From NCBI RefSeq assembly GCF_001442535.1, contig NZ_CP013141.1:5375239-5401523 (forward strand): a stretch of 26,285 nt of DNA. The letters are read 5' to 3'. The notes under the pieces were generated by a model, which saw only the letters and a program-made list of their open reading frames with translations, did not search any database and was not told where the DNA came from. This document shows positions 1 to 13,245 of this stretch, one piece after another. How positions within the stretch are numbered: the first letter of the stretch is position 1; each line of letters begins with the position of its first letter. Both the position numbers and the translations under genes were made by a program. Source of the stretch: Lysobacter antibioticus. Lineage in GTDB: Bacteria > Pseudomonadota > Gammaproteobacteria > Xanthomonadales > Xanthomonadaceae.

Positions 1-647
1 TGGCTCTGGCCGCGCGAACGGCGTTCGGCCAGGCGGCGCGGGATTTCCGCGACCGCGACCGCGCCGGCCAGCGCCGAAGCGTCGCCGGAGGTCAGTGCCG
101 GCTCGGGCTGGGTGGGATCGGACTGCGCCGGCACCGCAGCCAATGCCGCCGACGCCTGCTCGACCGGTGCCGGGACAGGTATCGGTGCCGGTACCTGAGC
201 GGCCGGAGCGCTCTGCGCCGCGACCTGGGCCGGGTCGGTAGCCGTACGGGCCGGATCGCCGGAGAACGGACGCGCCACGAACAGGGCCGCCACCGCGACC
301 GACGCCGCCAGGGCGCCGCCGATCCAGCCGCGGCGCGAGCCGCCGGCCCGACGCGGGGTGATGCCGGCGTCGGCCTGAGCCGTCAGGGAAGCTTCCTGGG
401 AACGCAGCATCGCCGCCTCGGCCGCGATGGCCGCGGCCACGCGCCCGGCGAAATCGTGCCCGGCCGCGCCGCTGACCTTGCCGCGCAGCACGTCGCCGCA
501 CAGCTGCCAGCGCCCGCAGGTGTCGCGCCATTGCACATCGTGACCGAGCCGCTTCAGCGCGAAGCGCGCGGCGTCGCCATCGAGCTCGCCGTCGAACAGC
601 GCGCTCAGATTCTCGCGATCATCGCCATGGAGGGTAGTAGACGTCAT
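1..647 (-). CDS. rseA: RseA-type anti-sigma-E factor (partial, C-terminus outside the window)
   Basis: Single-pass inner-membrane anti-sigma factor that sequesters RpoE until envelope stress triggers its proteolysis. The frame opens with ATG at 647 and stays open to base 3, giving 215 residues with no stop, so the gene runs off the left edge. The N-terminal part (about residues 8-80) carries the family pattern: an early NLSALFDGELD stretch, then a WRDTCGRWQLCGDVLRG stretch. A hydrophobic segment at about 108-126 (GWIGGALAASVAVAALFVA) is the membrane helix, and an Ala/Pro/Gln-rich periplasmic linker follows. The start codon overlaps the rpoE stop (TGATG), so the two are translationally coupled, as expected for stoichiometric sigma/anti-sigma production. 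Identity rests on these N-terminal features and on the position behind rpoE. Confidence 0.9.
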   Translation of the reverse strand, partial: MTSTTLHGDDRENLSALFDGELDGDAARFALKRLGHDVQWRDTCGRWQLCGDVLRGKVSGAAGHDFAGRVAAAIAAEAAMLRSQEASLTAQADAGITPRRAGGSRRGWIGGALAASVAVAALFVARPFSGDPARTATDPAQVAAQSAPAAQVPAPIPVPAPVEQASAALAAVPAQSDPTQPEPALTSGDASALAGAVAVAEIPRRLAERRSRGQS

Positions 648-1249
648 CAGTGGGCGCGCTCCCGGGTGTCTTGATTGTCCAGCAAAGGCCGAAGTTCGAT
701 GTCGATGGCCTCGCGGGCGCGGAAGATCCGCGAACGCACGGTGCCGATCGGGCAAGCCATCTTCTGCGCGATTTCGTCATAGCTCAGGCCGTCCACCTCG
801 CGCAAGGTGATGGCGGCCCGCAATTCTTCCGGCAACGAATCCACCACCCGCATCACCGTGCGCTCGATCTCCTGGCGCAGCAGCTCGTGCTCCGGGGTAT
901 CGGTGTCGCGCAGGCGGATGCCGGTATCGAACTGCTCGGCGTCGCCGGCGTCGATATCGTCGGTGGGCGGCCTGCGGTTCTGCGCAACCAGATAGTTTTT
1001 GGCGGTGTTCACGGCGATCCGATGCAACCACGTATAGAACTGGGCGTCGCCGCGGAAATTCGCCATCGCGCGGTAAGCGCGGATGAAGGTTTCCTGGGCC
1101 ACGTCCTGGCATTCGCTCCAGTCGGGGATGTAGCGCCCGATCAACGCGGTGATCCGATGCTGGTACTTGCGCACCAAGGCATCGAACGCCGCGCTGTCGC
1201 CACGCTGGACACGCCTGACCAGCTCCTGGTCCAACTCATTCTCGGCCAT
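647..1249 (-). CDS. rpoE: RNA polymerase sigma-E factor (ECF, RpoE/AlgU type)
   Basis: Extracytoplasmic-function sigma factor for the envelope-stress regulon, 200 residues, the usual length. Region 2 (about residues 22-90) includes the DVAQETFIRAYRA helix and FRGDAQFYTWLHRIAVNTAKN, which contact core polymerase and the -10 element. Region 4 (about 135-185) has LPEELRAAITLREVDGLSYDEIAQ followed by CPIGTVRSRIFRAR, the helix-turn-helix for the -35 element. A purine-rich AGGAG lies 12 bases before the ATG, somewhat far. The gene is coupled to rseA downstream and diverges from the fadJ-like gene. A RpoE-like promoter upstream suggests autoregulation (separate entry). Confidence 0.97.
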   Translation of the reverse strand: MAENELDQELVRRVQRGDSAAFDALVRKYQHRITALIGRYIPDWSECQDVAQETFIRAYRAMANFRGDAQFYTWLHRIAVNTAKNYLVAQNRRPPTDDIDAGDAEQFDTGIRLRDTDTPEHELLRQEIERTVMRVVDSLPEELRAAITLREVDGLSYDEIAQKMACPIGTVRSRIFRAREAIDIELRPLLDNQDTRERAH

Positions 1250-1290
1250 GCCGCGCCGGCACTCCTGTCAGCTCGGCAATAGCCGAACAA

Positions 1291-1318
1291 TGGGACAACC
1301 CTGTCGGGGGAAAAGTTC
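1291..1318 (-). promoter_or_regulatory. Candidate RpoE-dependent (autoregulatory) promoter of rpoE
   Basis: On the minus strand, GAACTT (1313-1318) is followed after 17 bases by TCCCA (1291-1295), about 42 bases before the rpoE start. GAACTT with a 16-17 base spacer and a TC-rich -10 is the known pattern of RpoE/AlgU promoters, including the autoregulated algU promoter. The -35 match is exact; the -10 match is only fair. No transcript data are available, so this is a sequence-based inference. Confidence 0.5.
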
Positions 1319-1467
1319 AATCGCGGCATTAATGGGGCCGCCGGCGGTCGCCCGCAACCGCCAAGTGTCACATGACGGCCCCGGGGCCTGTCGACACGGG
1401 CGATTTGACGGCAGTGAAACAAGATCGGGATGATAGCGGCTTCCCATACCTGAACGGATGGTGCGGC

Positions 1468-3537
<2,070 letters not shown>

Positions 3538-3555
3538 GCGCCCCTCAATCCTGCG

Positions 3556-3592
3556 AACGAAGAAGCCGCGCACTGCGCGGCTTCTTCGTTTC
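3556..3592 (+). terminator. Rho-independent terminator after the fadJ-like gene
   Basis: A perfect 16-bp stem (3556-3571 with 3575-3590) closes a 3-base ACT loop and ends in TTCTTCGTTTCT, 18 bases after the stop codon. The 5' arm begins AACGAAGAAG, so the hairpin could also act on leftward transcripts coming from the repeat region. Confidence 0.85.
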
Positions 3593-3598
3593 TGAGTC

Positions 3599-3671
<73 letters not shown>

Positions 3672-3680
3672 AAAGATTTT

Positions 3681-3716
3681 GCTGTGGCTGTGGCTGTGGC
3701 TGTGGCTGTGGCTGTG
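3681..3716 (+). repeat. Hexanucleotide tandem array (GCTGTG) x6
   Basis: Six perfect copies of GCTGTG, separated from the TTGCCG array by ten bases (TAAAGATTTT). The same period with a different unit recurs in the other two copies of the composite element. Confidence 0.97.
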
Positions 3717-4011
3717 CGTAGTTTCGCACTAGCGAAGGCTGAAGAAGACCCAGAGGGCGGCGCGCAGGGACGCGCGCCGTTTTTCATCGGGACAGGGATG
3801 TCCCGTATGAAAAATCCCTGCGTCGGCATCGTTCGTGCGGGCTGGTGATTCAAAGAAAAGCATTTTTCTTTGGTTACCTTTGACCGAAGGGAATCCAGAC
3901 GGACTTTTGTTGCTTATGACAAAAGAAAGTAACCCGCCGCTTCAGCGGCGGAAGCTTTGGGTTTGATCTTGATCTTCCACGAGGAATCCGCCCCGAGACC
4001 GTCATAGCGAT

Positions 4012-4034
4012 GTCGCGGCTTGCGCCGCTCCTAC
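4012..4034 (-). repeat. REP-like repeat with GTAG head, unit R1
   Basis: Read on the minus strand it begins GTAG and continues GAGCGGC-GCAA-GCCGCGAC, a short stem headed by GTAG. This layout is that of REP sequences with a GTAG tetranucleotide head known from Xanthomonadaceae and mobilised by RAYT transposases. No RAYT gene lies in this window. Confidence 0.75.
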
Positions 4035-4078
4035 CCTGACCGGCTGCGGCCGCCAACGGCGCGAGATCGAAAGTTCGC

Positions 4079-4102
4079 GGTCGCGACTTACGTCGCTCCT
4101 AC
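4079..4102 (-). repeat. REP-like repeat with GTAG head, unit R2
   Basis: Same 24-base layout as R1, but the stem is GCGAC/GTCGC instead of GCGGC/GCCGC, a compensated base-pair change. It sits at the end of a segment of about 67 bases (4036-4102) that recurs almost unchanged at 4254-4320. Confidence 0.75.
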
Positions 4103-4228
4103 AAGGGATAGGTTCTCGCAATATTCGATCTTGATTGCGTCAGCGGTGACGCGAGACCGAAGCGGCGCGGTCGCGACAGATCAAACTACGATCGATAACG
4201 AATGCGTTGCGAACCCTGCGCGTCCCGC

Positions 4229-4252
4229 AGTCGCGGCTTGCACCGCTCCTAT
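4229..4252 (-). repeat. REP-like repeat, unit R3 (degenerate)
   Basis: Matches R1 with A for G at one stem position (GCGGC/ACCGC) and a head reading ATAG instead of GTAG on the minus strand. Orientation is the same as its neighbours. Confidence 0.65.
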
Positions 4253-4296
4253 CCTGACGGGCTGTGGCCGCCACCGGCGCGAGATTGAAAGTTCGC

Positions 4297-4320
4297 GGTC
4301 GCGGCTTGCGCCGCTCCTAC
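4297..4320 (-). repeat. REP-like repeat with GTAG head, unit R4
   Basis: Identical to R1 across the shared 23 bases, preceded by CGAGATTGAAAGTTCGC, which also precedes R2 (there with C for T: CGAGATCGAAAGTTCGC). This shows that the longer segment, not just the REP core, has been duplicated. Confidence 0.75.
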
Positions 4321-4375
4321 CCTGTGCGACGCCCCGTCCGATCGACGAAGGCGTTGCGGACTCTGCGCGTCCCGC

Positions 4376-4422
4376 GGTCGCGACTTATGACCGAAGGAAA
4401 TCCAGTAGGACGTCGCTCGCAC
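4376..4422 (-). repeat. REP-like repeat, unit R5, interrupted by a 23-base insert
   Basis: GGTCGCGACTTA (4376-4387) and CGTCGCTCGCAC (4411-4422) are the two halves of an R2-like REP. Between them lie 23 bases (4388-4410) that match, at 20 of the 23 positions 4389-4411, the insert in hairpin H4 of composite element A (3882-3904). The split falls in the REP loop. Confidence 0.65.
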
Positions 4423-4444
4423 ACGGACAAAGACTCGAGGTCCC

Positions 4445-4800
4445 TCACATGGTATGCGTCGGCCGCTCCGAACTGAGCGTACCCGCCAGCAGCGCCTCGA
4501 TCTTGCCCTTGACCGCATCGCCCTCCGCGGTCTCGGCGAACTGGATGCCGATGCCCGCGGCGCGATGGCCCTGGGCGCCGGTCGGGGTCACCCAGACCAC
4601 TTTGCCGGCGACCGGCATGCGTTCGCTGGATTCGGGCAGGGTCAACAACAGGAAGACTTCGTCGCCGAGGAAATAACGCTTGGGCGTGGCGACGAAGATG
4701 CCGCCGAACTTCAGGAACGGCATGTAGGCGCTGTACAGCGCCGCCTTGTCCTTGATCGTCAACGACAGGATGCCCTGTCGCGCTGCGCCTGCCGTTGCAT

Positions 4801-4804
<4 letters not shown>
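4445..4804 (-). CDS. pilZ: Type IV pilus biogenesis protein PilZ
   Basis: Small cytoplasmic PilZ-domain protein (119 residues) needed for type IV pilus assembly. In Pseudomonas and Xanthomonas it works with the PilB extension ATPase and the FimX c-di-GMP receptor. Key segments are GILSLTIKDKAALYSAYMPF, TPKRYFLGDEVFLLL, VAGKVVWVTPTGAQGHRAAG and the C-terminal RPTHTM, which closely resemble P. aeruginosa PilZ as I recall it. The RxxxR c-di-GMP motif of other PilZ domains is not seen at the N-terminus, as in this subfamily. I chose ATG 4804, which overlaps the holB stop as ATGA, over an upstream start at 4933 that would add an arginine-rich tail. Being directly behind holB is the conserved position. 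The REP cluster begins 22 bases past its stop. Confidence 0.93.
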
Positions 4805-7573
<2,769 letters not shown>

Positions 7574-7640
7574 GAAACCTCCGTTGTTCGATCCGACCCG
7601 CCGCGCGCCGCCGCGACCGCGCGACCGCGGGTGCGGCGGC

Positions 7641-8486
7641 TCAGTCCTGGGACGGAACGAAGGCGGGATGCGTCGCGCCGAGCCGGTGCCGCAACCCGGC
7701 GATAGCCGGATGCGGCGCCCAATGCCGCTCGCCGAGCCGCGCCACGGGCAGGATACCGCGCACGGCGTTGCACAGGAAAACCGCGTCGGCGCCCAGCACG
7801 TCGTCGGCGTTCAGGCGCTGCACCCGAACCTCGGCCAGATCCATCAGCGCCTGCCGGCACACGCCGGCGACGCCGCTGCGATCCACCGGCGGGGTCAGCC
7901 AGGCGCCGGCCCGCAGTACGAACAGGTTGGCCGCGGTGGCGCAGACCACCTTGCCGGAGGCATCGCGCAACAGGCCTTCGTCGATCGCCGGATCGTCCCA
8001 TTCGGCGCGCGCCAGCACATGTTCGAGCCGGTTGCAGTGCTTCAGACCGGCCAGGGCCGGCTGTTCGGACAGCTGCAGATCGCACCAGCGCAGGCTCAAA
8101 CCGCCGGCCGGCGGCGCGGGCGGCAGCGGATGACGCGAGATCGTCCAGACCGGCTCGGCCTGCGCCGACGGGGCATAACCGCGGCCGCCCTCGCCGCGGG
8201 TCAGGATCAGCTTGAGCACCGCGTCCAGGCCTTCGAGCAGTTGCGAGGCCTCCGAACGGACCTGGGCCGGATCGGGCAACGGCAGCCGCAAACGCTGCGC
8301 GCCACGCGCCAGCCTCGCCCAATGCGCGTCCCACCACGGCAGTTCGCCGCGATGCGCGCGCAGGGTTTCGAACAAACCGTCGCCGTAGGCATGGCCGCGG
8401 TCGTACGGCGAGAGCGCATCGACCCGTCGCCTGCCGAGGAACACCCGGGCATCGTTAGCTGGCGCAGCGGATGCAGTGGTCGTCAT
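7641..8486 (-). CDS. pabC: Aminodeoxychorismate lyase
   Basis: PLP enzyme that converts 4-amino-4-deoxychorismate to p-aminobenzoate and pyruvate for folate synthesis; 281 residues. The fold-IV lyase/aminotransferase family is shown by PYDRGHAYGDGLFETLR, the PLP lysine Lys149 in LKHCNRLEHVLARAEW, and the C-terminal half with the phosphate-binding DRSGVAGVCRQALM and CNAVRGILPV. Its position between fabF and mltG is the E. coli order. An AGGA lies eight bases before ATG 8486. A terminator separates it from fabF, so it may head its own transcription unit. Confidence 0.93.
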   Translation of the reverse strand: MTTTASAAPANDARVFLGRRRVDALSPYDRGHAYGDGLFETLRAHRGELPWWDAHWARLARGAQRLRLPLPDPAQVRSEASQLLEGLDAVLKLILTRGEGGRGYAPSAQAEPVWTISRHPLPPAPPAGGLSLRWCDLQLSEQPALAGLKHCNRLEHVLARAEWDDPAIDEGLLRDASGKVVCATAANLFVLRAGAWLTPPVDRSGVAGVCRQALMDLAEVRVQRLNADDVLGADAVFLCNAVRGILPVARLGERHWAPHPAIAGLRHRLGATHPAFVPSQD

Positions 8487-8560
8487 GCCGGCATCCTACG
8501 CGCGGCGAATGTCCGGCGCAGCCCTGGCGGGAACGGCGCGACCGGGATCGCAGTCCCCCG

Positions 8561-8600
8561 AAAACGAAAGGCCCACGACCACCGAAGTGGTCGCGGGCCT
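8561..8600 (-). terminator. Rho-independent terminator after fabF
   Basis: On the minus strand a 14-bp stem (8569-8582 with 8587-8600, one mismatched A/C step) closes a TTCG tetraloop and runs into TTTCGTTTT. It lies 18 bases after the fabF stop and about 75 bases before the pabC start, so it should end most fab transcripts. Confidence 0.85.
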
Positions 8601-8618
8601 GCGCTGGCGTTGCCGCAA

Positions 8619-9869
<1,251 letters not shown>

Positions 9870-9926
9870 GCAACGCTACCTCTGTGGAATCCGTCTTCGG
9901 ACCTACGCCGGCGTATCGACCGGCCT

Positions 9927-9954
9927 GAAAAGCACGGGGCCGCAATGCGGCCCC
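9927..9954 (-). terminator. Terminator-like hairpin between acpP and fabF
   Basis: On the minus strand GGGGCCGC-ATT-GCGGCCCC is followed by GTGCTTTTC. The stem is strong but the T-run is short, so it may attenuate and not end transcription, giving more acpP than fabF message. A second inverted repeat (9983-9992 with 10007-10016, GCATGCCGCA arms) lies just upstream without a T-run. Confidence 0.55.
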
Positions 9955-10026
9955 GAGTTGTCACCTGATTCGCGTACTGCACGCATGCCGCAAGCGCCAA
10001 GGCACGTGCGGCATGCCTCAGGCGCC

Positions 10027-10266
10027 TTACGACTTGACGTGCGCCTTGACGTAATCGATCGCCTGCTGCACCGAGGTGATCTTCTCGGCTTCTTCGTCCG
10101 GAATCTCGCACTCGAACTCTTCTTCGAGCGCCATCACCAGCTCGACGGTGTCGAGCGAATCAGCGCCGAGATCGTCGACGAACGAAGCGTTGTTGGTGAC
10201 TTCTTCTTCCTTGACGCCAAGCTGTTCGACCACGATTTTCTTGACGCGTTCTTCGATGCTGCTCAT
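10027..10266 (-). CDS. acpP: Acyl carrier protein
   Basis: 79-residue acidic carrier that holds fatty-acyl intermediates on a 4'-phosphopantetheine attached to Ser37 in [15 protein letters not shown]. Length, acidity and the [17 protein letters not shown] signature match AcpP closely. A strong GGGAGGAG lies before ATG 10266. Its neighbours fabG and fabF use it as substrate carrier, and hairpins on its 3' side could raise its relative expression. Confidence 0.98.
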   Translation of the reverse strand: MSSIEERVKKIVVEQLGVKEEEVTNNASFVDDLGADSLDTVELVMALEEEFECEIPDEEAEKITSVQQAIDYVKAHVKS

Positions 10267-10394
10267 GGATGCTGCTCCTCCCGTGAGGGGTTTTTCGATG
10301 GAATAGTCTAATGGAATCGGGAGGTTTCGCGAGGGCCGCCGGCCTTTCGACGAAACTCCTTTGGGTTCAATCGCTTACAGCCTACGCCAAAGGC

Positions 10395-11141
10395 TCAGGG
10401 CATGTACATGCCGCCATTGACGTGCAGTGTTTCGCCGGTGATGTAGGCCGCGCCGGGGCCGGCCAGGAACGCCACCGCACGGGCGATGTCGGCCGGTTCG
10501 CCGAAGCGGCCCAGCGCGATCTGTTCGAGCATGCCCTTCTTCGCGTCTTCGGGCAGCTCGCGGGTCATGTCGGTGTCGATGAAACCGGGGGCGACCACGT
10601 TCACGGTGATGCCGCGGCTGCCGATCTCGCGCGCCATCGACTTGCTGAACGCGATGATGCCGGCCTTGGCCGCCGCGTAGTTGGCCTGGCCGGCGTTGCC
10701 GGTCACGCCGATCACCGAGGCGATGTTGATGATGCGGCCCTTGCGCGCCTTCATCATCGAGCGCATCACCGCCTTGCTGGTGCGGAACACGCTGGTGAGG
10801 TTGGTATCGAGGATGGCCTGCCAGTCCTCGTCCTTCATGCGCATCAGCAGGTTGTCGCGGGTGATGCCGGCGTTGTTGACCAGAATCGAGATCGCGCCGA
10901 CCTCCTTGGACACGCCATCGATCAGGGCCTCGATCGAGGCGGCGTCGGCGACATCGACGACGCGGCCGTGACCGCCGCTGGCCGCCAGGCGCGCGGCGAT
11001 GGCCTGGGCGCCGGCTTCACTGGTCGCGGTGCCGACGACGGTGGCGCCCTGGGCGGCCAGTTCGTCGGCGATGGCGGCGCCGATGCCACGGCTGGCGCCG
11101 GTGACCAGGGCGATCTCGCCCGAAAGCGGGGACGTGCTCAT
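10395..11141 (-). CDS. fabG: 3-oxoacyl-ACP reductase
   Basis: NADPH-dependent ketoreductase of fatty-acid elongation, a 248-residue short-chain dehydrogenase. It shows TGASRGIG (14-21) for cofactor binding, NNAG (89-92), and the catalytic residues Ser142, Tyr155 and Lys159 (YAAAK). The C-terminal ITGETLHVNGGMYM is the typical FabG ending. A GGAGTGA sequence precedes ATG 11141. A gap of 194 bases separates it from fabD, with no gene and no clear terminator. Confidence 0.97.
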   Translation of the reverse strand: MSTSPLSGEIALVTGASRGIGAAIADELAAQGATVVGTATSEAGAQAIAARLAASGGHGRVVDVADAASIEALIDGVSKEVGAISILVNNAGITRDNLLMRMKDEDWQAILDTNLTSVFRTSKAVMRSMMKARKGRIINIASVIGVTGNAGQANYAAAKAGIIAFSKSMAREIGSRGITVNVVAPGFIDTDMTRELPEDAKKGMLEQIALGRFGEPADIARAVAFLAGPGAAYITGETLHVNGGMYMP

Positions 11142-11335
11142 GCTTGCTTCACTCCGTATTGCCGCTGGCTCGTAGGGTGCTGGCGGGTGGGTTGCGACGC
11201 ATCCGACGCCGCGGCCGTCTCGTTGCGCGACCCCGCCGGCTCACGCTCGCACCGCGATTTTGCGCGGCCAAGCCTACAGGCTGGGGTCGAGGTTGAGTAG
11301 CGCGAATCGGTGACAGTCGGGGTGCGGTCGTGGGT

Positions 11336-12277
11336 TCAGCGCCAGTCCGCCAAAGCGGTCGCGAAATCCGCCGGCGTGCCGATCGCGCGGCCGTCGATGG
11401 ACTTGTCGATGCGCTTGACCAGGCCGGCGAGGACCTTGCCGGGACCGCATTCGGCGATGCGGACCACGCCGCGCGCGGCCAGTGCCTGCACGCAACCGGT
11501 CCAGCGCACCGGCAGGTACAGCTGCTGCACCAACGCCTCGCGGATCGCGTCGATGCCTTCGTGGACCTGCGCATCGACGTTCTGCACCACCGCCAGCGAC
11601 GGCGCCTGCCATTGGATGCCGGTCATCGCCTCGGCGAGACGATTGGCCGCCTCGCGCATCAGCGGCGTATGCGAAGGCACACTGACCGCAAGCTTGACCG
11701 CCTTGCGCACGCCGGCCTCGGCCAAGCGCGTGAGCGCCTTGTCGACCGCGTCGGCATGACCGCCGATGACGATCTGGCCCGGCGAGTTGTAATTGGCCGG
11801 CACCACGACCTGGGCGCCCGACACCGCCGCGCAGATCTCTTCGACCAGAGCGTCTTCGGCGCCGAGCACGGCCGCCATCGCGCCGGTACCGGCGGGTGCG
11901 GCGTCCTGCATGAACTGCCCGCGCAGACGGACCAGATGCGCGCCGTCGCGCAGCGACAAGGCGCCGGCCGCGACCAGGGCGCTGTACTCGCCGAGGCTGT
12001 GCCCGGCCAACACCGCCGGCTGCGCCCCGCCCTGCGCCTGCCATACGCGCCACACCGCCACACCCGCGGCCAACAGCGCCGGCTGGGTGTATTCGGTGCG
12101 GTTGAGCATTTCCTCGGGGCCGGCCTGGCTTAGGGCCCAAAGATCGACGCCGGCACCCTCGCTGGCCTCGGCGAAGGTCTCGCGGACCTGCGCATGCAGT
12201 TCCGACAACTCGGCGAGCATGCCGAGCGATTGCGAGCCCTGGCCCGGGAAGACGAAAGAAAGCTGCTGATCGGTCAC
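11336..12277 (-). CDS. fabD: Malonyl-CoA:ACP transacylase
   Basis: Transfers malonyl from CoA to ACP, supplying the extender unit; 313 residues, normal length. The motifs are FPGQGSQ near the N-terminus, nucleophile Ser94 in GHSLGEYSA, Arg119 for the malonyl carboxylate, and His203 in SVPSHTPLM. It starts with GTG at 12277 behind a weak ribosome site. The 968 bases between it and fabH hold only repeats, including a terminator-like hairpin facing this gene. fabD may therefore need its own promoter; TATCAT about 40 bases upstream is a possible -10 but no good -35 is visible. Confidence 0.97.
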   Translation of the reverse strand: MTDQQLSFVFPGQGSQSLGMLAELSELHAQVRETFAEASEGAGVDLWALSQAGPEEMLNRTEYTQPALLAAGVAVWRVWQAQGGAQPAVLAGHSLGEYSALVAAGALSLRDGAHLVRLRGQFMQDAAPAGTGAMAAVLGAEDALVEEICAAVSGAQVVVPANYNSPGQIVIGGHADAVDKALTRLAEAGVRKAVKLAVSVPSHTPLMREAANRLAEAMTGIQWQAPSLAVVQNVDAQVHEGIDAIREALVQQLYLPVRWTGCVQALAARGVVRIAECGPGKVLAGLVKRIDKSIDGRAIGTPADFATALADWR

Positions 12278-12430
12278 GCGTGCTGCCGGATCGGTAAGGA
12301 TGCGGAATGATACGGGCGAACCGCCGGGATCGTCTGTACTCGGCGGTACGGCGTCACATCGCGTCGCAGGAGGCTGCGATCCGCAAGGAGTCGGCTGACG
12401 AGGTCGTGCCGTCCTGGTTTTGCTTTTTTC

Positions 12431-12730
<300 letters not shown>

Positions 12731-12930
12731 CTGCACTTGTTTATGCCTTTCTTACAAGCAAGATCAAACGCCAAAAGCTTCCGCCACTAAAGCGGCGGGT
12801 TACTTTCTTTTGTCTAAAGCAACAAAAGAAAGGTAACCAAAGAAAAATGCTTTTCTTTGAATCACAGGCCCGCACGAGCGATGCTTCCGCAGGGCTTTTT
12901 CATACGGGACATCCCTGTCCCGATGAAAAA

Positions 12931-12952
12931 CGGCCCGCATCCATGCGGGCCG
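12931..12952 (-). terminator. Terminator-like hairpin (H1 of copy C) between fabH and fabD
   Basis: A 9-bp GC-rich stem with a four-base loop, followed on the minus strand by TTTTT (12926-12930), has the form of an intrinsic terminator acting on transcripts that leave fabH. It lies about 290 bases past the fabH stop. The following bases can also pair in H2, which might compete for the T-run. Confidence 0.55.
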
Positions 12953-12995
12953 CCCTCCGGGCCTTCTGTTGCCTTCGCGAGTGCCTAGCGACGCA

Positions 12996-13055
12996 CAGCA
13001 ACAGCAACAGCAACAGCAATGGCAATGGCAATGGCAATGGCAATGGCAATGGCAA
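12996..13055 (-). repeat. Hexanucleotide arrays (CAGCAA) x4 and (TGGCAA) x6
   Basis: Four CAGCAA (12996-13019) followed directly by six TGGCAA (13020-13055), as read on the plus strand. On the element's own strand the units are TTGCCA and TTGCTG, one-base variants of the TTGCCG unit in A and B. Confidence 0.95.
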
Positions 13056-13067
13056 GGCTGCTTCGGG

Positions 13068-13091
13068 GTAGGAGCGGCGCAAGCCGCGACC
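13068..13091 (+). repeat. REP-like repeat with GTAG head, unit R6
   Basis: Plus-strand GTAG followed by GAGCGGC-GCAA-GCCGCGACC, identical to the reverse complement of R4. It sits 12 bases from the hexamer array of composite copy C, so REP and composite elements co-occur at both sites in the window. Confidence 0.75.
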
Positions 13092-13245
13092 GCGACAATG
13101 ATGCGTCGGCGCCCCCCGCACGAAAGAGACCGCGGCTCACCCCGCCCCACAGGCCGGCTGTGAAAACCCGCGCCCCGAAAACACGAAGGCCGGCCTACGA
13201 CAACGTCGTGGCCGGCCTCGTGGACGCGAATGCGCCGCCGATGGT

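Larger units (their letters stand above)
12759..13055 (-). repeat. Composite hairpin repeat element, copy C
   Basis: Minus-strand copy, in the direction of fab transcription and facing copy B across 28 bases. H1 (12931-12952) is CGGCCCGCA-TGGA-TGCGGGCCG followed on the minus strand by TTTTT. H2 (12896-12930) has the same stem and loop as copy A. H3 is 12838-12859. H4 has arms 12798-12813 and 12822-12838 (one bulged base), without the insert seen in A. H5 is 12781-12798. The end GTTTGATCTTG is at 12759-12769. The roughly 100 bases from H2 to H4 differ from copy A at only a few positions. Confidence 0.8.

Noticed and set aside
1372..1467. Upstream start for the fadJ-like gene
   Set aside because: The 32 extra residues (MTAPGPVDTGDLTAVKQDRD onward) do not resemble the crotonase N-terminus, and the region must also hold the promoter.
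4012..4320. REP units considered as CRISPR repeats
   Set aside because: Spacing is irregular (44 to 127 bases between units), units differ in sequence, and the flanks are themselves duplicated.
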